64,000 bases of DNA from Bordetella sp. FB-8 (GTDB taxonomy: Bacteria; Pseudomonadota; Gammaproteobacteria; Burkholderiales; Burkholderiaceae_B): NCBI RefSeq assembly GCF_000382185.1, contig NZ_KB907784.1, positions 3,364,633-3,428,632 of the forward strand, written 5' to 3'. Under the pieces are notes generated by a model. It saw only the letters and a program-made list of their open reading frames with translations, was not told the DNA's origin and did not search any database. Made by a program: the position numbers and the translations under genes. Below are positions 22,301-33,913 of the stretch, one piece after another (positions within the stretch are counted from its first letter, which is position 1; every line of letters begins with the position of its first letter).

Positions 22301-23491
22301 ATGAATTCCCGACTGGATCTCCTGCACCCCTACCCCTTCCAGAAACTGCGCGCCCTGCTGGGCACGGCCGGCACGCCGCCGCAGGATCTCGCGCCCATCA
22401 ATATGTCGATCGGCGAGCCGCGGCATGCTGCGCCCGAGTGCGTGCTGAGCGCGCTGCGCGACAATCTGCAAGGCCTGTCCATCTACCCGGCCACCCAGGG
22501 TGACGTCGCGCTGCGCCAGACTATTGCGCAATGGCTGGCGCGCCGCTACGGCATTCCGGCCCCCGACCCCGATACGCAGGTGCTGCCGGTTCTGGGTTCG
22601 CGCGAGGCGCTGTTCGCCTTCGCACAGGTGGTACTGGACCCGGCCAGCGGCGGCAAGGTGGTATGCCCCAACCCCTTCTACCAGATCTACGAAGGCGCCA
22701 CGCTTCTGGCCGGAGGCGAGCCTTACTATATCAACGCCGACCCGGCCCGCAATTTCGGCTGCGACTGGCAGGGCGTGCCCGAGGCCGTATGGCGCGAGAC
22801 GAAGCTGGTGTTCGTCTGTTCGCCAGGCAACCCGGCGGGCAATGTCATGTCGCTCCAGGACTGGCGCCAGCTGTTCGAGCTTTCCGAGCGCCACGGTTTC
22901 ACGATCGCCTCGGACGAGTGCTACGCCGAGATCTACCTGGACGAGGCGACCCCGCCCCTGGGCGCTCTGCAGGCGGCGCATGAGCTTGGCCGCGACTATG
23001 CCCGTCTGATGGTGTTCTCCAGCCTGTCCAAGCGCTCCAACGTGCCCGGCCTGCGCTCGGGCTTCGTGGCGGGCGATGCCGCGCTCATCGCGCCCTTTCT
23101 GCGCTACCGCACCTATCACGGCAGCGCCATGAGCGCGGTGGTATCGGCCGCCAGCATCGCCGCCTGGTCCGACGAAGCCCATGTGCGCGACAATCGCCGC
23201 CAGTACCGCGAGAAGTTCGACGCCGTGCTGCCCCTGTTGCAGCCCGTGATGGACGTGCAGGCACCGCAGGCCTCGTTCTACCTGTGGGCCCGCGTGCCCG
23301 GCTCCGATGCCGAATTCGCCGCCGGGCTGTATGCGGCGACCGGCGTGACGGCCCTGCCCGGCAGCTTCCTGGCCCGCGAGGCCGGTGGCGTCAATCCCGG
23401 ACAGGGCCGGCTGCGGCTGGCCTTGGTGGCCGAACCCGAGCAATGCAGGCTGGCAGCCGAACGTATTGCCCGATATACCGCGGCGCTTTGA
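22301..23491 (+). CDS. dapC: N-succinyl-diaminopimelate aminotransferase
   Basis: PLP transaminase making N-succinyl-LL-2,6-diaminopimelate in the succinylase branch of lysine and peptidoglycan precursor synthesis. The 396-residue product from ATG 22301 (MNSRLDLLHP) is a class I/II aminotransferase with the PLP motif SSLSKRSNVPGLRSG and the NPxG-type motif SPGNPAGN. The adjacent dapD and dapE make the assignment firm. A Bordetella dapC of this type has been described experimentally, as I recall. The reading frame runs upstream through the tRNA, which is coincidental. Confidence 0.93.
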   Translation: MNSRLDLLHPYPFQKLRALLGTAGTPPQDLAPINMSIGEPRHAAPECVLSALRDNLQGLSIYPATQGDVALRQTIAQWLARRYGIPAPDPDTQVLPVLGSREALFAFAQVVLDPASGGKVVCPNPFYQIYEGATLLAGGEPYYINADPARNFGCDWQGVPEAVWRETKLVFVCSPGNPAGNVMSLQDWRQLFELSERHGFTIASDECYAEIYLDEATPPLGALQAAHELGRDYARLMVFSSLSKRSNVPGLRSGFVAGDAALIAPFLRYRTYHGSAMSAVVSAASIAAWSDEAHVRDNRRQYREKFDAVLPLLQPVMDVQAPQASFYLWARVPGSDAEFAAGLYAATGVTALPGSFLAREAGGVNPGQGRLRLALVAEPEQCRLAAERIARYTAAL

Positions 23492-23549
23492 TTTCCGGCA
23501 GTTCTAACCCCGTTCAATTCCATTCAACTCCAATCGAGTCAACAAAACC

Positions 23550-25602
<2,053 letters not shown>

Positions 25603-25603
25603 C

Positions 25604-26506
25604 GTGGTTTCCATTGAAGAAAGCCGCAGCGCACTGCGGACAGTGCGCGACCTGGTGCGCTACGGCGTATCGCGCCTGAACACCGAGCGGGTGGCCCTGG
25701 GCCACGGCTCGGACAATGCCTGGGACGAGGCGGTCTATCTGGTGCTGCACGCGCTGCATCTGCCGCTGGATACGCTCGATCCTTTTCTGGATGCGCGCGT
25801 GCTCGACGGCGAACGCGCGGCGGTGCTGGATCTGATCGACAGGCGCGTGACAGGACGCGTACCGGCGGCCTATCTCACCAACGAGGCTTGGCTGCGCGGG
25901 CACCGCTTCTATGTGGACCAGCGCGTCATCGTTCCGCGCTCGCCCATTGCCGAATTGCTCGATCAAGGCCTCGCGCCCTGGGTGGCAGACCCCGATGGCG
26001 TCGAGTACGTGCTGGACATGTGCACCGGCTCGGGCTGCCTGGCCATTCTCGCAGCGCTGGCCTTTCCCAATACCCATGTCGATGCGGTCGATCTCTCATC
26101 TGATGCGCTGGAAGTGGCTCGGCGCAACGTGAACGACTACGACCTGCAGGATCGGGTGACCTTGCATCAAAGCGATCTGTTCGACGCCCTGCCTTCGCGG
26201 GCCTATGACGTGATTGTCTGCAATCCGCCGTATGTGAACCGAACTTCCATGGACGCACTGCCGCCCGAGTATCGCCACGAGCCCGAATTGGCCTTGCGCG
26301 GCGGAGAGGACGGCATGGACCTGGTGCGGCGCATTCTCGAGGCTGCGCCGCGCCACCTGGCGCAGCATGGCGTGCTGATACTGGAAATCGGCCACGAGTA
26401 CGAGAACTTCGTCGCGGCCTTCCCGCATCTCGAACCCATGTGGCTGGAAACTGCGGGTACGTCCGACCAGATCCTGCTGCTCACGCGGGAACAGCTAGTC
26501 TCGTGA
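25604..26506 (+). CDS. prmB: Ribosomal protein uL3 glutamine methyltransferase
   Basis: SAM-dependent N5-glutamine methyltransferase of the PrmB/HemK family. The 300-residue protein starts at GTG 25604, one base after the dapE stop. It has the SAM motif DMCTGSGCLAI and the substrate motif NPPYV that contacts the target glutamine. PrmB rather than PrmC is favoured by the N-terminal region and the position after dap genes, but the two paralogues are close. Confidence 0.9.
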   Translation: MVSIEESRSALRTVRDLVRYGVSRLNTERVALGHGSDNAWDEAVYLVLHALHLPLDTLDPFLDARVLDGERAAVLDLIDRRVTGRVPAAYLTNEAWLRGHRFYVDQRVIVPRSPIAELLDQGLAPWVADPDGVEYVLDMCTGSGCLAILAALAFPNTHVDAVDLSSDALEVARRNVNDYDLQDRVTLHQSDLFDALPSRAYDVIVCNPPYVNRTSMDALPPEYRHEPELALRGGEDGMDLVRRILEAAPRHLAQHGVLILEIGHEYENFVAAFPHLEPMWLETAGTSDQILLLTREQLVS

Positions 26507-28446
26507 TACGCGCATCGGGATTGACTCTGCGCCGCGGCACCAAGGTGCTGCTCGAGGGCGCCGACTTCGTGGTGCACCCCGGCGAACGGGTAGGTATCGT
26601 AGGCAAGAACGGCGCGGGCAAATCCACGCTCTTTGCCTTGCTGCATCGCGACATCGACGCCGACGCCGGCTCGCTTGACCTACCCGCGGGCTGGCGCATC
26701 GCCAGCGTGCAGCAGGAAATCGCCGCGGACGAACGGCCCGCCCGCGAATTTGTCATCGACGGCGATACCCAACTACGCGATTTGCAGGCGCGGCGCTCGG
26801 CCTTGACCGACAATCAAGGCACGCAGATTGCCGAACTGGAAGGCGAACTGGCCGACGCCGGTGCCTGGGACGCGGCATCGCGCGCCGAACAGTTGCTGGC
26901 CGGCCTGGGCTTTAAGCCCGGCGAATGGATGAACCCCGTGGCGAGTTTCTCGGGCGGCTGGCGCATGCGCCTGGCCCTGGCGCGCGCATTGATGGCGCCC
27001 TCCGACCTGCTGCTGCTGGACGAGCCGACCAACCACCTGGACCTGGACGCCATGCTGTGGCTGGAAAAGTGGCTGGTCGCCTATCCCGGCACCGTGCTGC
27101 TGATCTCGCACGACACGGAGTTCCTCGACGCGGTAGCGCGCGCCATACTGCACTTCGACCACGGCAAGCTCAACCGCTACAAGGGCGGCTACGACGACTT
27201 CATCACGCAGCGCGCCGAACGTCTGCGCCAAGTCAGCATTGCGCACGAACGCCAGGCCCGCGAGACGGCCCGGCTGCAGGGCTTCATCGACCGCTTCAAG
27301 GCCAAGGCCTCCAAGGCAAAGCAGGCGCAAAGCCGCGTCAAGGCCCTGGCCCGCATGCAGACCCTGGCGCCGCTGCATGCCGAAGCGGGCATCGACATCC
27401 GCATTCCCTCGCCCGAGAACATGCCCGATCCTTTGCTGGTGATGGAGCATATGGACGCAGGCTATGACACCCCCATCCTGCGCGACGTGACGCTGATGGT
27501 GCGCGGCGGCAGCCGCGTGGGCGTGCTGGGCGTGAACGGCGCGGGCAAGAGCACGCTGATCAAAACTCTGGCCCAAGAACTCGCACCGCTGGGCGGCGAG
27601 CGCCGCGCCTCGCGCGGGTTGGCCGTTGGCTACTTTCACCAGCACCAACTCGACATGCTGGATCTGGACGCAACGCCGCTGCTGCATCTGGCGCGCCTGG
27701 CACCCGACGTGCGCGAACAGGAGCTGCGCAATTATCTGGGCGGCTTCGGTTTTTCGGGGGAGACAGTGCTGAGCAAGGTCGGCCCCATGTCGGGCGGTGA
27801 GAAGGCCCGCCTGGCCTTGTCGCTCATCGTCTGGCAAAAACCCAACCTGCTGCTGCTGGACGAGCCCAGCAACCACTTAGACGTGGAAACGCGCGAAGCC
27901 CTGGCTGCGGCCCTGGCCGAGTTCTCCGGCAGCATGCTGCTGGTCTCTCACGACCGGCACTTGTTGCGCACGACGGTCGACAGCTTCTGGATCGTGGCCG
28001 ACGGCCGTGTGCAGGAGTTCGAAGGCGACCTGGAGGACTACCGCGAATGGCTCGCCGCACGCAATACCGCACAGAAAGCGGCGGAGCGGTCCGAAGCGGC
28101 TACGGCCAAAACCGCAGCATCCGCTACTTCGGTTGGAGCGGATAATATCCCCGCGGTAGACCGTAAGACGCAAAAACGCCTGGAAGCCGAGGAGCGTCAA
28201 CGCTTGGCCGCCTTGCGCAAGCCGCTGGAAAAACGCCTGGCGAAGGTCGAGTCCGACATGGAGAAAACCCGCTTGCGTCTGGCCGAACTGGATGCGCTGA
28301 TTGCGGACCCGGATTTCTACGCCGACGAATCGCACCGCGCTCAGCGCAAGCAGGTCATGACCGAGCACGGGGAACTGAGCAAGCGAGCGGGCGAACTGGA
28401 CGAAGAATGGCTGATGGTCCAGGAAGAGCTCGAAGCACTGGTCTGA
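26503..28446 (+). CDS. yheS: ABC-F family ATPase (YheS type)
   Basis: Soluble twin-ATPase of the ABC-F family, which act on ribosomes rather than in transport. GTG 26503 (VIRASGLTLR) overlaps the prmB stop by 4 bases. The 647 residues contain two Walker A motifs (GKNGAGKST, GVNGAGKST), two signature motifs (SGGWRMRLAL, SGGEKARLAL), the linker between the domains, and a charged coiled-coil C-terminal tail of about 130 residues. Size and sequence follow E. coli YheS closely. No membrane segments are present. Confidence 0.9.
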   Translation: MIRASGLTLRRGTKVLLEGADFVVHPGERVGIVGKNGAGKSTLFALLHRDIDADAGSLDLPAGWRIASVQQEIAADERPAREFVIDGDTQLRDLQARRSALTDNQGTQIAELEGELADAGAWDAASRAEQLLAGLGFKPGEWMNPVASFSGGWRMRLALARALMAPSDLLLLDEPTNHLDLDAMLWLEKWLVAYPGTVLLISHDTEFLDAVARAILHFDHGKLNRYKGGYDDFITQRAERLRQVSIAHERQARETARLQGFIDRFKAKASKAKQAQSRVKALARMQTLAPLHAEAGIDIRIPSPENMPDPLLVMEHMDAGYDTPILRDVTLMVRGGSRVGVLGVNGAGKSTLIKTLAQELAPLGGERRASRGLAVGYFHQHQLDMLDLDATPLLHLARLAPDVREQELRNYLGGFGFSGETVLSKVGPMSGGEKARLALSLIVWQKPNLLLLDEPSNHLDVETREALAAALAEFSGSMLLVSHDRHLLRTTVDSFWIVADGRVQEFEGDLEDYREWLAARNTAQKAAERSEAATAKTAASATSVGADNIPAVDRKTQKRLEAEERQRLAALRKPLEKRLAKVESDMEKTRLRLAELDALIADPDFYADESHRAQRKQVMTEHGELSKRAGELDEEWLMVQEELEALV

Positions 28447-28662
28447 CCACTTATACCGGCAGATCGAGGGGAAAGCGCGGCAGTTTCCGCTTTTCCGGGT
28501 TGACATTGCATAGGCTTCGGAGCAACTTAAATGAGGTTTCAAACAGGAGATTGTATTTTCTCGATTTCTTCTGTTTTTCCAAGGTAGTGCGCCGTCAAGA
28601 TTTGTTCAGCAAGCACTGACAGACGCGGCGCACGCTGGCACGTCACAACGGAGGAGCTTCTA

Positions 28663-29922
28663 ATGAACGATCAAGGCAGTCCGAAGGGAATCAGCCGCCG
28701 CACCATCCTGAAAATGGCGGCGACGACGGGAGCGGCAGCAGTGGTATCGCCGCGCATCGTCATGGCAGCCGGCGAACAACCCGTGAAGTTCGGCATCGAC
28801 AACCCGCTGACGGGTACTTATGCGATCACGGGCAGGAACGAGTTGCACGGCATGGAACTTGCCGTCGCGGAGATCAACGCCAAGGGGGGCATCCTGGGCC
28901 GCCCCGTCCAGTTAATCGTCGAAGACTCCACCAGTGGCGATGCCGGCGTGGCCGTGCAGAAGGCGCACAAGCTCATCGACCGGGACAAGGTCGATTTTCT
29001 CATTGGCAACGTGAACTCAGGCCTGTCCGAAGCCATTTCCCAGGTGGCCTTCGCAAAGAACGTATTCATGATGGACCCGGGCGGGCACGCCGACCCCATC
29101 ACCGGCACGGAATGCCACTGGAACGTATTCCAGACATGTCCGTCCACCACACTGCTGGTCAATGCGATCGCGCCGAATCTGATCAAGAACTTCGGCAAGA
29201 AGTTCTATTTTCTCGTTCCCGACTATGCGTTCGGCCATGGCCTGCTGGACGCCTACAACGCGAACCTGAAGAAATACGGCGCCACCAACGTCGGTGCCGA
29301 CCTGATTCCCTTGGGCACCGCCGACTACTCCTCCTATCTCATCAAGGCGCAGTCGGCCAGCCCTGACGTGATCGTCATCCTGCAGAACGGCGACGACCAG
29401 ACCAACGTGCTCAAGCAAACTGTGCAGTTCGGGCTAGACAAACGTTTTCACATCGCCGGCGCGAACATCGAACTTGAAACACTTGAAGCGCTGCCAGCCA
29501 ATGCGCGCATCGGCAGCTGGGTGATCGAGTGGTACTGGAACCAACCCGGCGTACCGCATGTGAAGGAATTCACCGAAGCCATCAAGAAAAAGACTGGCCG
29601 AGTTCCGACCGCGCGCACCTGGTTCGGCCACACTTCGATCCATGCCTGCGCACTGGCGGCCAATAAGGCCAAATCGCTCGAAGCAGTGAAGATGGCCCGG
29701 GCGCTGGACGGACTCGTGCTTCCGCCGGAGGTTGCCCTGCAGCCGGGCCAAGCCGTCTATCGGGCCAATCAACACTTGCTCATCGGTACGCTGTGGGCCG
29801 GCCATGCCCAGGCCAAGGGCAGCGGCGAAGACGATCTGTTCCATATCGACAACACTATCGACAGCAAGACCATCGCTCCGACCGTCGAGGAAACCGGCTG
29901 CAAGATGGTCTGGCCGTCCTGA
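28663..29922 (+). CDS. ABC transporter substrate-binding protein, branched-chain amino acid type, Tat-exported
   Basis: Periplasmic binding protein of the Leu/Ile/Val-type family (Peripla_BP_6). The 419-residue precursor begins with a twin-arginine signal, SRRTILKMAATTG and an A-rich core ending near Ala36, so it is predicted to be exported folded. The mature part has the two-lobed fold (FGIDNPLTGTYAITG). A strong RBS (GGAGG) precedes the ATG. It is followed by two permeases and two ATPases, forming one transporter. The real ligand may be an amide, urea or short acid; many relatives do not carry leucine. Confidence 0.9.
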   Translation: MNDQGSPKGISRRTILKMAATTGAAAVVSPRIVMAAGEQPVKFGIDNPLTGTYAITGRNELHGMELAVAEINAKGGILGRPVQLIVEDSTSGDAGVAVQKAHKLIDRDKVDFLIGNVNSGLSEAISQVAFAKNVFMMDPGGHADPITGTECHWNVFQTCPSTTLLVNAIAPNLIKNFGKKFYFLVPDYAFGHGLLDAYNANLKKYGATNVGADLIPLGTADYSSYLIKAQSASPDVIVILQNGDDQTNVLKQTVQFGLDKRFHIAGANIELETLEALPANARIGSWVIEWYWNQPGVPHVKEFTEAIKKKTGRVPTARTWFGHTSIHACALAANKAKSLEAVKMARALDGLVLPPEVALQPGQAVYRANQHLLIGTLWAGHAQAKGSGEDDLFHIDNTIDSKTIAPTVEETGCKMVWPS

Positions 29923-30044
29923 CGGCTTGCGCCATCGGGAAACCGGGCCATCCGCGCACTTGTCGCCGATGGCCCGACTCGGATCTCCCCATGCGCGGCA
30001 CGTCGTGTGGGAGACGCTTCCTGTTGCTCTAATGGAGGAATGGC

Positions 30045-30917
30045 GTGACCCAGCTGGTCCTTTTCAACATATTCAACGGACTGGTCATTGGCGCGTTCTA
30101 TGCGCTCATGGCTTTGGGCCTGTCCCTGATCATCAATCTGACGAATGTCATCAACTTCGCCCATGGAGGATTTCTCGCGCTGGGCGCCTATTTCGCATAT
30201 ACGCTCGACCCCTACATCGGGTTCTGGGGCGCGCTGATCGTCTCGCCCTTTCTTGCAGCCATGGTAGGCCTGCTCGTCGAGCGCGTGCTCATACGTCCCA
30301 TGTACAACCGCGATCCCTTGTACAGCCTGCTGCTCACCTTCGGCCTTGCCTACGTTCTGCAGGATTCGGTGCGCTTCATATGGGGCGCGCAAGGCCTGCC
30401 CCTGAAGACGCCCGACATCCTGAACTCGCCGCTCAGCCCTACTCTGTTCTTCCTGACGGGCTATCGGATCTTCATGGTGGCCCTGGTCGCCGTGGCGGTG
30501 GCGGTATTGTTCTACGTCTTGAAGAAAACCCGCGTGGGCATGCGCATCCGCGCCGGAACCCTCGACCTTGAAATGGTGTCCGCGTTGGGCGTGGACGTGC
30601 GCATTCTGCGCAATCTCAATTTTGGACTGGGCATCTTCTTCGCAGGGCTGGCCGGCGTACTGGCCGCCGGCATGCTGGGGTTGACTCCCACCATCGGCGA
30701 AGGGTTGATTATGCCCAGCTTCGTGGCGGTCATCGTGGGCGGCCTGGGCAGCTTGGTCGGCACGCTATTCGGCGGTTTGCTGATCGGCGTGGCGGCGGGC
30801 GTCGTCACGGTATTCTACCCGTCCGCATCCGAAGCTTCCATCTACGTAATCATGGCCATCGTGCTGCTGTTCCGGCCGTATGGTCTGTTTGGCGAAAAGG
30901 GCGGGACGAAACTGTGA
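30045..30917 (+). CDS. livH: Branched-chain amino acid-type ABC permease LivH
   Basis: Inner-membrane permease with about eight predicted membrane segments over 290 residues. Family motifs are NVINFAHGGFLALGAY near residue 35 and GGLGSLVGTLFGGLLIG near the C-terminus. GTG 30045 is chosen because an RBS (TGGAGGAA) precedes it. It pairs with LivM. Confidence 0.93.
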   Translation: MTQLVLFNIFNGLVIGAFYALMALGLSLIINLTNVINFAHGGFLALGAYFAYTLDPYIGFWGALIVSPFLAAMVGLLVERVLIRPMYNRDPLYSLLLTFGLAYVLQDSVRFIWGAQGLPLKTPDILNSPLSPTLFFLTGYRIFMVALVAVAVAVLFYVLKKTRVGMRIRAGTLDLEMVSALGVDVRILRNLNFGLGIFFAGLAGVLAAGMLGLTPTIGEGLIMPSFVAVIVGGLGSLVGTLFGGLLIGVAAGVVTVFYPSASEASIYVIMAIVLLFRPYGLFGEKGGTKL

Positions 30918-31864
30918 GTTACTGCATGCATATACGGAAAAACGCCCAGTGGGTGCTGTGGCTCGTGCTGCTGACCATGCCCTACTGGATCACACCGATG
31001 GGCGGATATACGGATCTCGCTACGCGCCTGCTGGTCATAGGATTGGCCGCCCTGGCGACTAATCTGCTGATCGGGCATACGGGCGTGATGTCGTTTGGCC
31101 ATGCCGCCTATTTTGGCCTGGGCGCCTACGCCACGGGCTTGACCCTAAAGTACCTGCTGCCAAGCACTCCCGTGGCCCTGCTCGTGGGCATCTTGGTCGG
31201 CACGCTGGGGGGCATGCTTATCGGCTACCTGATCGTCAGGCTGAGAGGAATCTACTTCGCCCTGGCTACCATCGCCTTCGGGCAGGTGTTCTATTTCATT
31301 GCCTTTCGATGGAACTCGGTCACCGGCGGGGATAATGGCCTGAGGGGCTTCCAACGCCTGCCCATGGATCTGGGCTTCATGAAACTCGATATCCCGTCCA
31401 GCCTGGTTTTTTACTATGTCGTGCTGGCCATCCTGGCTGTCTGCGCGTTTGCCATGGCCACGATCCTGCGCTCGCCTTTCGGTCACACGCTGCAGGCCAT
31501 ACGCGAAAACGAGCGCCGCGCGCAGTTTCTGAGCATTCCGGTCAACCGCCATATTTGGATCGCCTACACGATTTCGTGTTTTTTCGTATCAATCGCGGGC
31601 TCGCTTTACGCCCTGCTCAACAATTTCGCCAGCCCCCACGATTTGTACTGGACGCAATCGGGCGACTTCGTCCTGATGGCCGTCATCGGAGGCATGCGTT
31701 CTTTCTGGGGCCCTCTGCTCGGAGCTACCATCTTCGTGGTGGCGCAGGACTATCTCTCGGGCATCACCGAGGACTGGATGTTCTTCATCGGACTGATTTT
31801 CGTGCTGGTCGTGCTGCTGCTTCCCCGCGGCATTGCGGGTTTGTTCCAAAGGAGAGCGTCATGA
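30914..31864 (+). CDS. livM: Branched-chain amino acid-type ABC permease LivM
   Basis: Second permease subunit, 316 residues, with about eight to ten membrane segments and the LivM motifs GHTGVMSFGHAAYFGLGAY and GGMRSFWGPLLGA. GTG 30914 overlaps the livH stop by 4 bases (GTGA), indicating coupled translation. Confidence 0.93.
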   Translation: MSYCMHIRKNAQWVLWLVLLTMPYWITPMGGYTDLATRLLVIGLAALATNLLIGHTGVMSFGHAAYFGLGAYATGLTLKYLLPSTPVALLVGILVGTLGGMLIGYLIVRLRGIYFALATIAFGQVFYFIAFRWNSVTGGDNGLRGFQRLPMDLGFMKLDIPSSLVFYYVVLAILAVCAFAMATILRSPFGHTLQAIRENERRAQFLSIPVNRHIWIAYTISCFFVSIAGSLYALLNNFASPHDLYWTQSGDFVLMAVIGGMRSFWGPLLGATIFVVAQDYLSGITEDWMFFIGLIFVLVVLLLPRGIAGLFQRRAS

Positions 31865-31935
31865 GCGCGCCGGGCCGCCTCAAGCACTCATCCCCGCTCG
31901 TGGGAACTGCCCGCAGCGCCAAGGGGGGCATATGA
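31861..31935 (+). CDS. 24-codon minicistron bridging livM and livG
   Basis: ATG 31861 overlaps the livM stop (ATGA) and the TGA at 31933-31935 overlaps the livG start (ATGA). The frame encodes 24 residues beginning MSAPGRLKHS and ending SAKGGI. No family is recognised. The exact double overlap suggests a translational bridge that keeps ribosomes coupled across the gap; it may equally be chance or a degraded start of livG. Confidence 0.35.
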   Translation: MSAPGRLKHSSPLVGTARSAKGGI

Positions 31936-32690
31936 GCCTGCTCGAAGTCCAAGGCGTTTCCCAGCATTTCGGCCAGCTCGTGGCGGTAAACGATGTCTCG
32001 CTCACAGTCGAGCCCGGCGAACTGCATGCGATCATCGGTCCCAACGGCGCGGGCAAGACCACGTTCTTCAACATGATCAGCGGCTTCTACCGGCCCACAA
32101 AAGGGCGCATCGTATTCGATGGTGCCGATGTCACGGACGTGCCGCCGCAAAACCGCGTGGCAATGGGCATGGCCAGGACCTTCCAGATCACCGAGGTCTT
32201 TCGCGAATTGAGCGTGCGCGAAAACCTGCGTGTTGCCGTCGAGGTGACACAAGGTCTGAGGCTCAGGCTTTTCCGTTCCCGCGAGCAGACACGCCAGACG
32301 CAGGAGCGCGTCGACGAGCTACTCGACATGAGCGGCTTGACCGAAAAGGCGGACCGGCAGGTCGGCGAACTGTCGCACGGCGACCAGCGCTCGACGGAAA
32401 TCATGATGGCGCTTGCCTTGAAACCCAAGCTGCTGCTGCTTGATGAACCGGCGGCAGGCATGGGCAACCAGGAAACCTACGATACGGCCCTGTTGATACG
32501 CCGGCTGCATCGCTCGCAGAAGCTGACCATCGTCTTGGTCGAACACGACATGCGCGTCATTTTCAACCTGGCCGATCGCATTACCGTATTGACCGAAGGC
32601 GAAGTCCTGGAGCGCGGCACACCGGACGAAATCGCAGCCAGCGAGAAAGTACAAGTCGCCTATCTGGGGGATGCACGTGAAGGCGCTTGA
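31932..32690 (+). CDS. livG: Branched-chain amino acid-type ABC ATPase LivG
   Basis: Cytosolic ATPase subunit, 252 residues from ATG 31932 (MSLLEVQGVS) after a GGGGGG RBS-like run. It has Walker A GPNGAGKTT, a signature region with SHGDQRS instead of the canonical LSGGQ, Walker B LLLDEPAAGM and the LivG-type helical insert. The altered signature is common in LivG proteins. Confidence 0.93.
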   Translation: MSLLEVQGVSQHFGQLVAVNDVSLTVEPGELHAIIGPNGAGKTTFFNMISGFYRPTKGRIVFDGADVTDVPPQNRVAMGMARTFQITEVFRELSVRENLRVAVEVTQGLRLRLFRSREQTRQTQERVDELLDMSGLTEKADRQVGELSHGDQRSTEIMMALALKPKLLLLDEPAAGMGNQETYDTALLIRRLHRSQKLTIVLVEHDMRVIFNLADRITVLTEGEVLERGTPDEIAASEKVQVAYLGDAREGA

Positions 32691-33402
32691 GATACATCAG
32701 CTCAACACCTACTACGGCAAGAGCCATATCCTGCACGGCATCGATCTGGAGGTGAGAGAGGGCGAACTGGTGACGCTGCTGGGCCGCAACGGGGCGGGCA
32801 AGTCCACCACGCTGCGCAGCATCATGGGGCTGACGCCGGCGCGCGCCGGCCACGTCAAGATATTCGGCACGGACTCCACCCATCTGCCGCCGTTTCGCAT
32901 CGCCGGCCTGGGCGTTGGCTTGGTGCCCGAGGGGCGCCGCGTCTTCGCCAACCTGACCGTCGACGAAAACCTCAAGGTACCGGTGGATCGTCCCGGACCG
33001 TGGAATATCGCCCGCGTATACGAAGCTTTTCCGCGGCTTGCCGAGCGCAAGGGACACAAGGGCGGACAGCTGTCAGGCGGCGAACAGGAAATGCTGTCCA
33101 TAGCGCGCGTCCTGCTGCTCAACCCCAAGCTGCTGATGCTCGACGAGCCGTCGCAGGGGCTGGCGCCGCTGATCGTGCAGCACGTCTTTGACATCATTGT
33201 CGCTGCGCGCAACGAGGGCACCGCGGTGCTGCTGATCGAACAGAACGTGCGCGCTGCAATCCGGGTTGCAGATCGCGCCTACGTACTGGACCGGGGGGCG
33301 ATCACGTATAGCGGGGTCGCCGCGGAATTCGGCCAGGACGAAAAACGTGTGCAGGAACTGGCGGGCGCCAGCGCCCAGAAATGGGAATTCCCCGACGATT
33401 GA
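32671..33402 (+). CDS. livF: Branched-chain amino acid-type ABC ATPase LivF
   Basis: Second ATPase, 243 residues, with Walker A GRNGAGKST, signature LSGGEQEML, Walker B LMLDEPSQGL and the LivF motif QGLAPLIV. The start ATG 32671 overlaps livG by 20 bases. A GTG at 32677 with the GGGGGA run just upstream is an alternative start. Confidence 0.93.
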   Translation: MHVKALEIHQLNTYYGKSHILHGIDLEVREGELVTLLGRNGAGKSTTLRSIMGLTPARAGHVKIFGTDSTHLPPFRIAGLGVGLVPEGRRVFANLTVDENLKVPVDRPGPWNIARVYEAFPRLAERKGHKGGQLSGGEQEMLSIARVLLLNPKLLMLDEPSQGLAPLIVQHVFDIIVAARNEGTAVLLIEQNVRAAIRVADRAYVLDRGAITYSGVAAEFGQDEKRVQELAGASAQKWEFPDD

Positions 33403-33407
33403 TCGCC

Positions 33408-33866
33408 ATGGACATACGAGCACTCGACATAGACGACCTCGATCTTGTCTGCCGCCATCGCGAAGACATGTTTCGCGATGCGGGCAGGAGCGATGATGTG
33501 CTTGTGCCCATGACCGAGCATTTCCGCGCATGGGTCAGGCCGCGCTTGCTGGACGGCTCGTATTTCGGCTATGCCATGCTGGAGGACGGTGTGCCTGTTG
33601 CCGGAATCGGCCTGATGCTGATCGACTGGCCGCCGCACCCTGCGCACCCGACGCAGGACAAACGCGGCTATGTCCTGAACGTCTTTGTCGAGCCCGCGCA
33701 CAGAAAGCGCGGGTTGGCCCGCGAACTGATGCGCCTGGCCGAGGCGGAGTTCGCCCGGCGCGGCGTCGGCTATCTAATCCTGCACGCGACGGCCAAGGGC
33801 CGGCCGCTATACCAGGGCCAGGGTTGGGCGGGCACGACCGAAATGGCCAAGGCCGCGCCGCGATAA
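33408..33866 (+). CDS. GNAT-family N-acetyltransferase
   Basis: The 152-residue acyltransferase starts at ATG 33408 (MDIRALDIDD), 5 bases after livF stops. The acetyl-CoA-binding motif A is visible as LNVFVEPAHRKRGLARELM near residues 90-110. The substrate is unknown. It may be read through from the liv operon. It converges with uvrD. Confidence 0.85.
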   Translation: MDIRALDIDDLDLVCRHREDMFRDAGRSDDVLVPMTEHFRAWVRPRLLDGSYFGYAMLEDGVPVAGIGLMLIDWPPHPAHPTQDKRGYVLNVFVEPAHRKRGLARELMRLAEAEFARRGVGYLILHATAKGRPLYQGQGWAGTTEMAKAAPR

Positions 33867-33913
33867 AGATGCACGGTGCCGTTGCGGCGCATCGTGCGCA
33901 ATGCGCCGAATTG

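Noticed and set aside
28447..28662. Promoter for the liv transporter (TTGACA at 28500)
   Set aside because: The -35 is good but no acceptable -10 lies 16-18 bases away; left as unassigned upstream sequence.
33868..33912. GC-rich inverted repeat between the GNAT gene and uvrD
   Set aside because: Stems are interrupted and there is no U-tract in either direction, so it is too weak to call a terminator.
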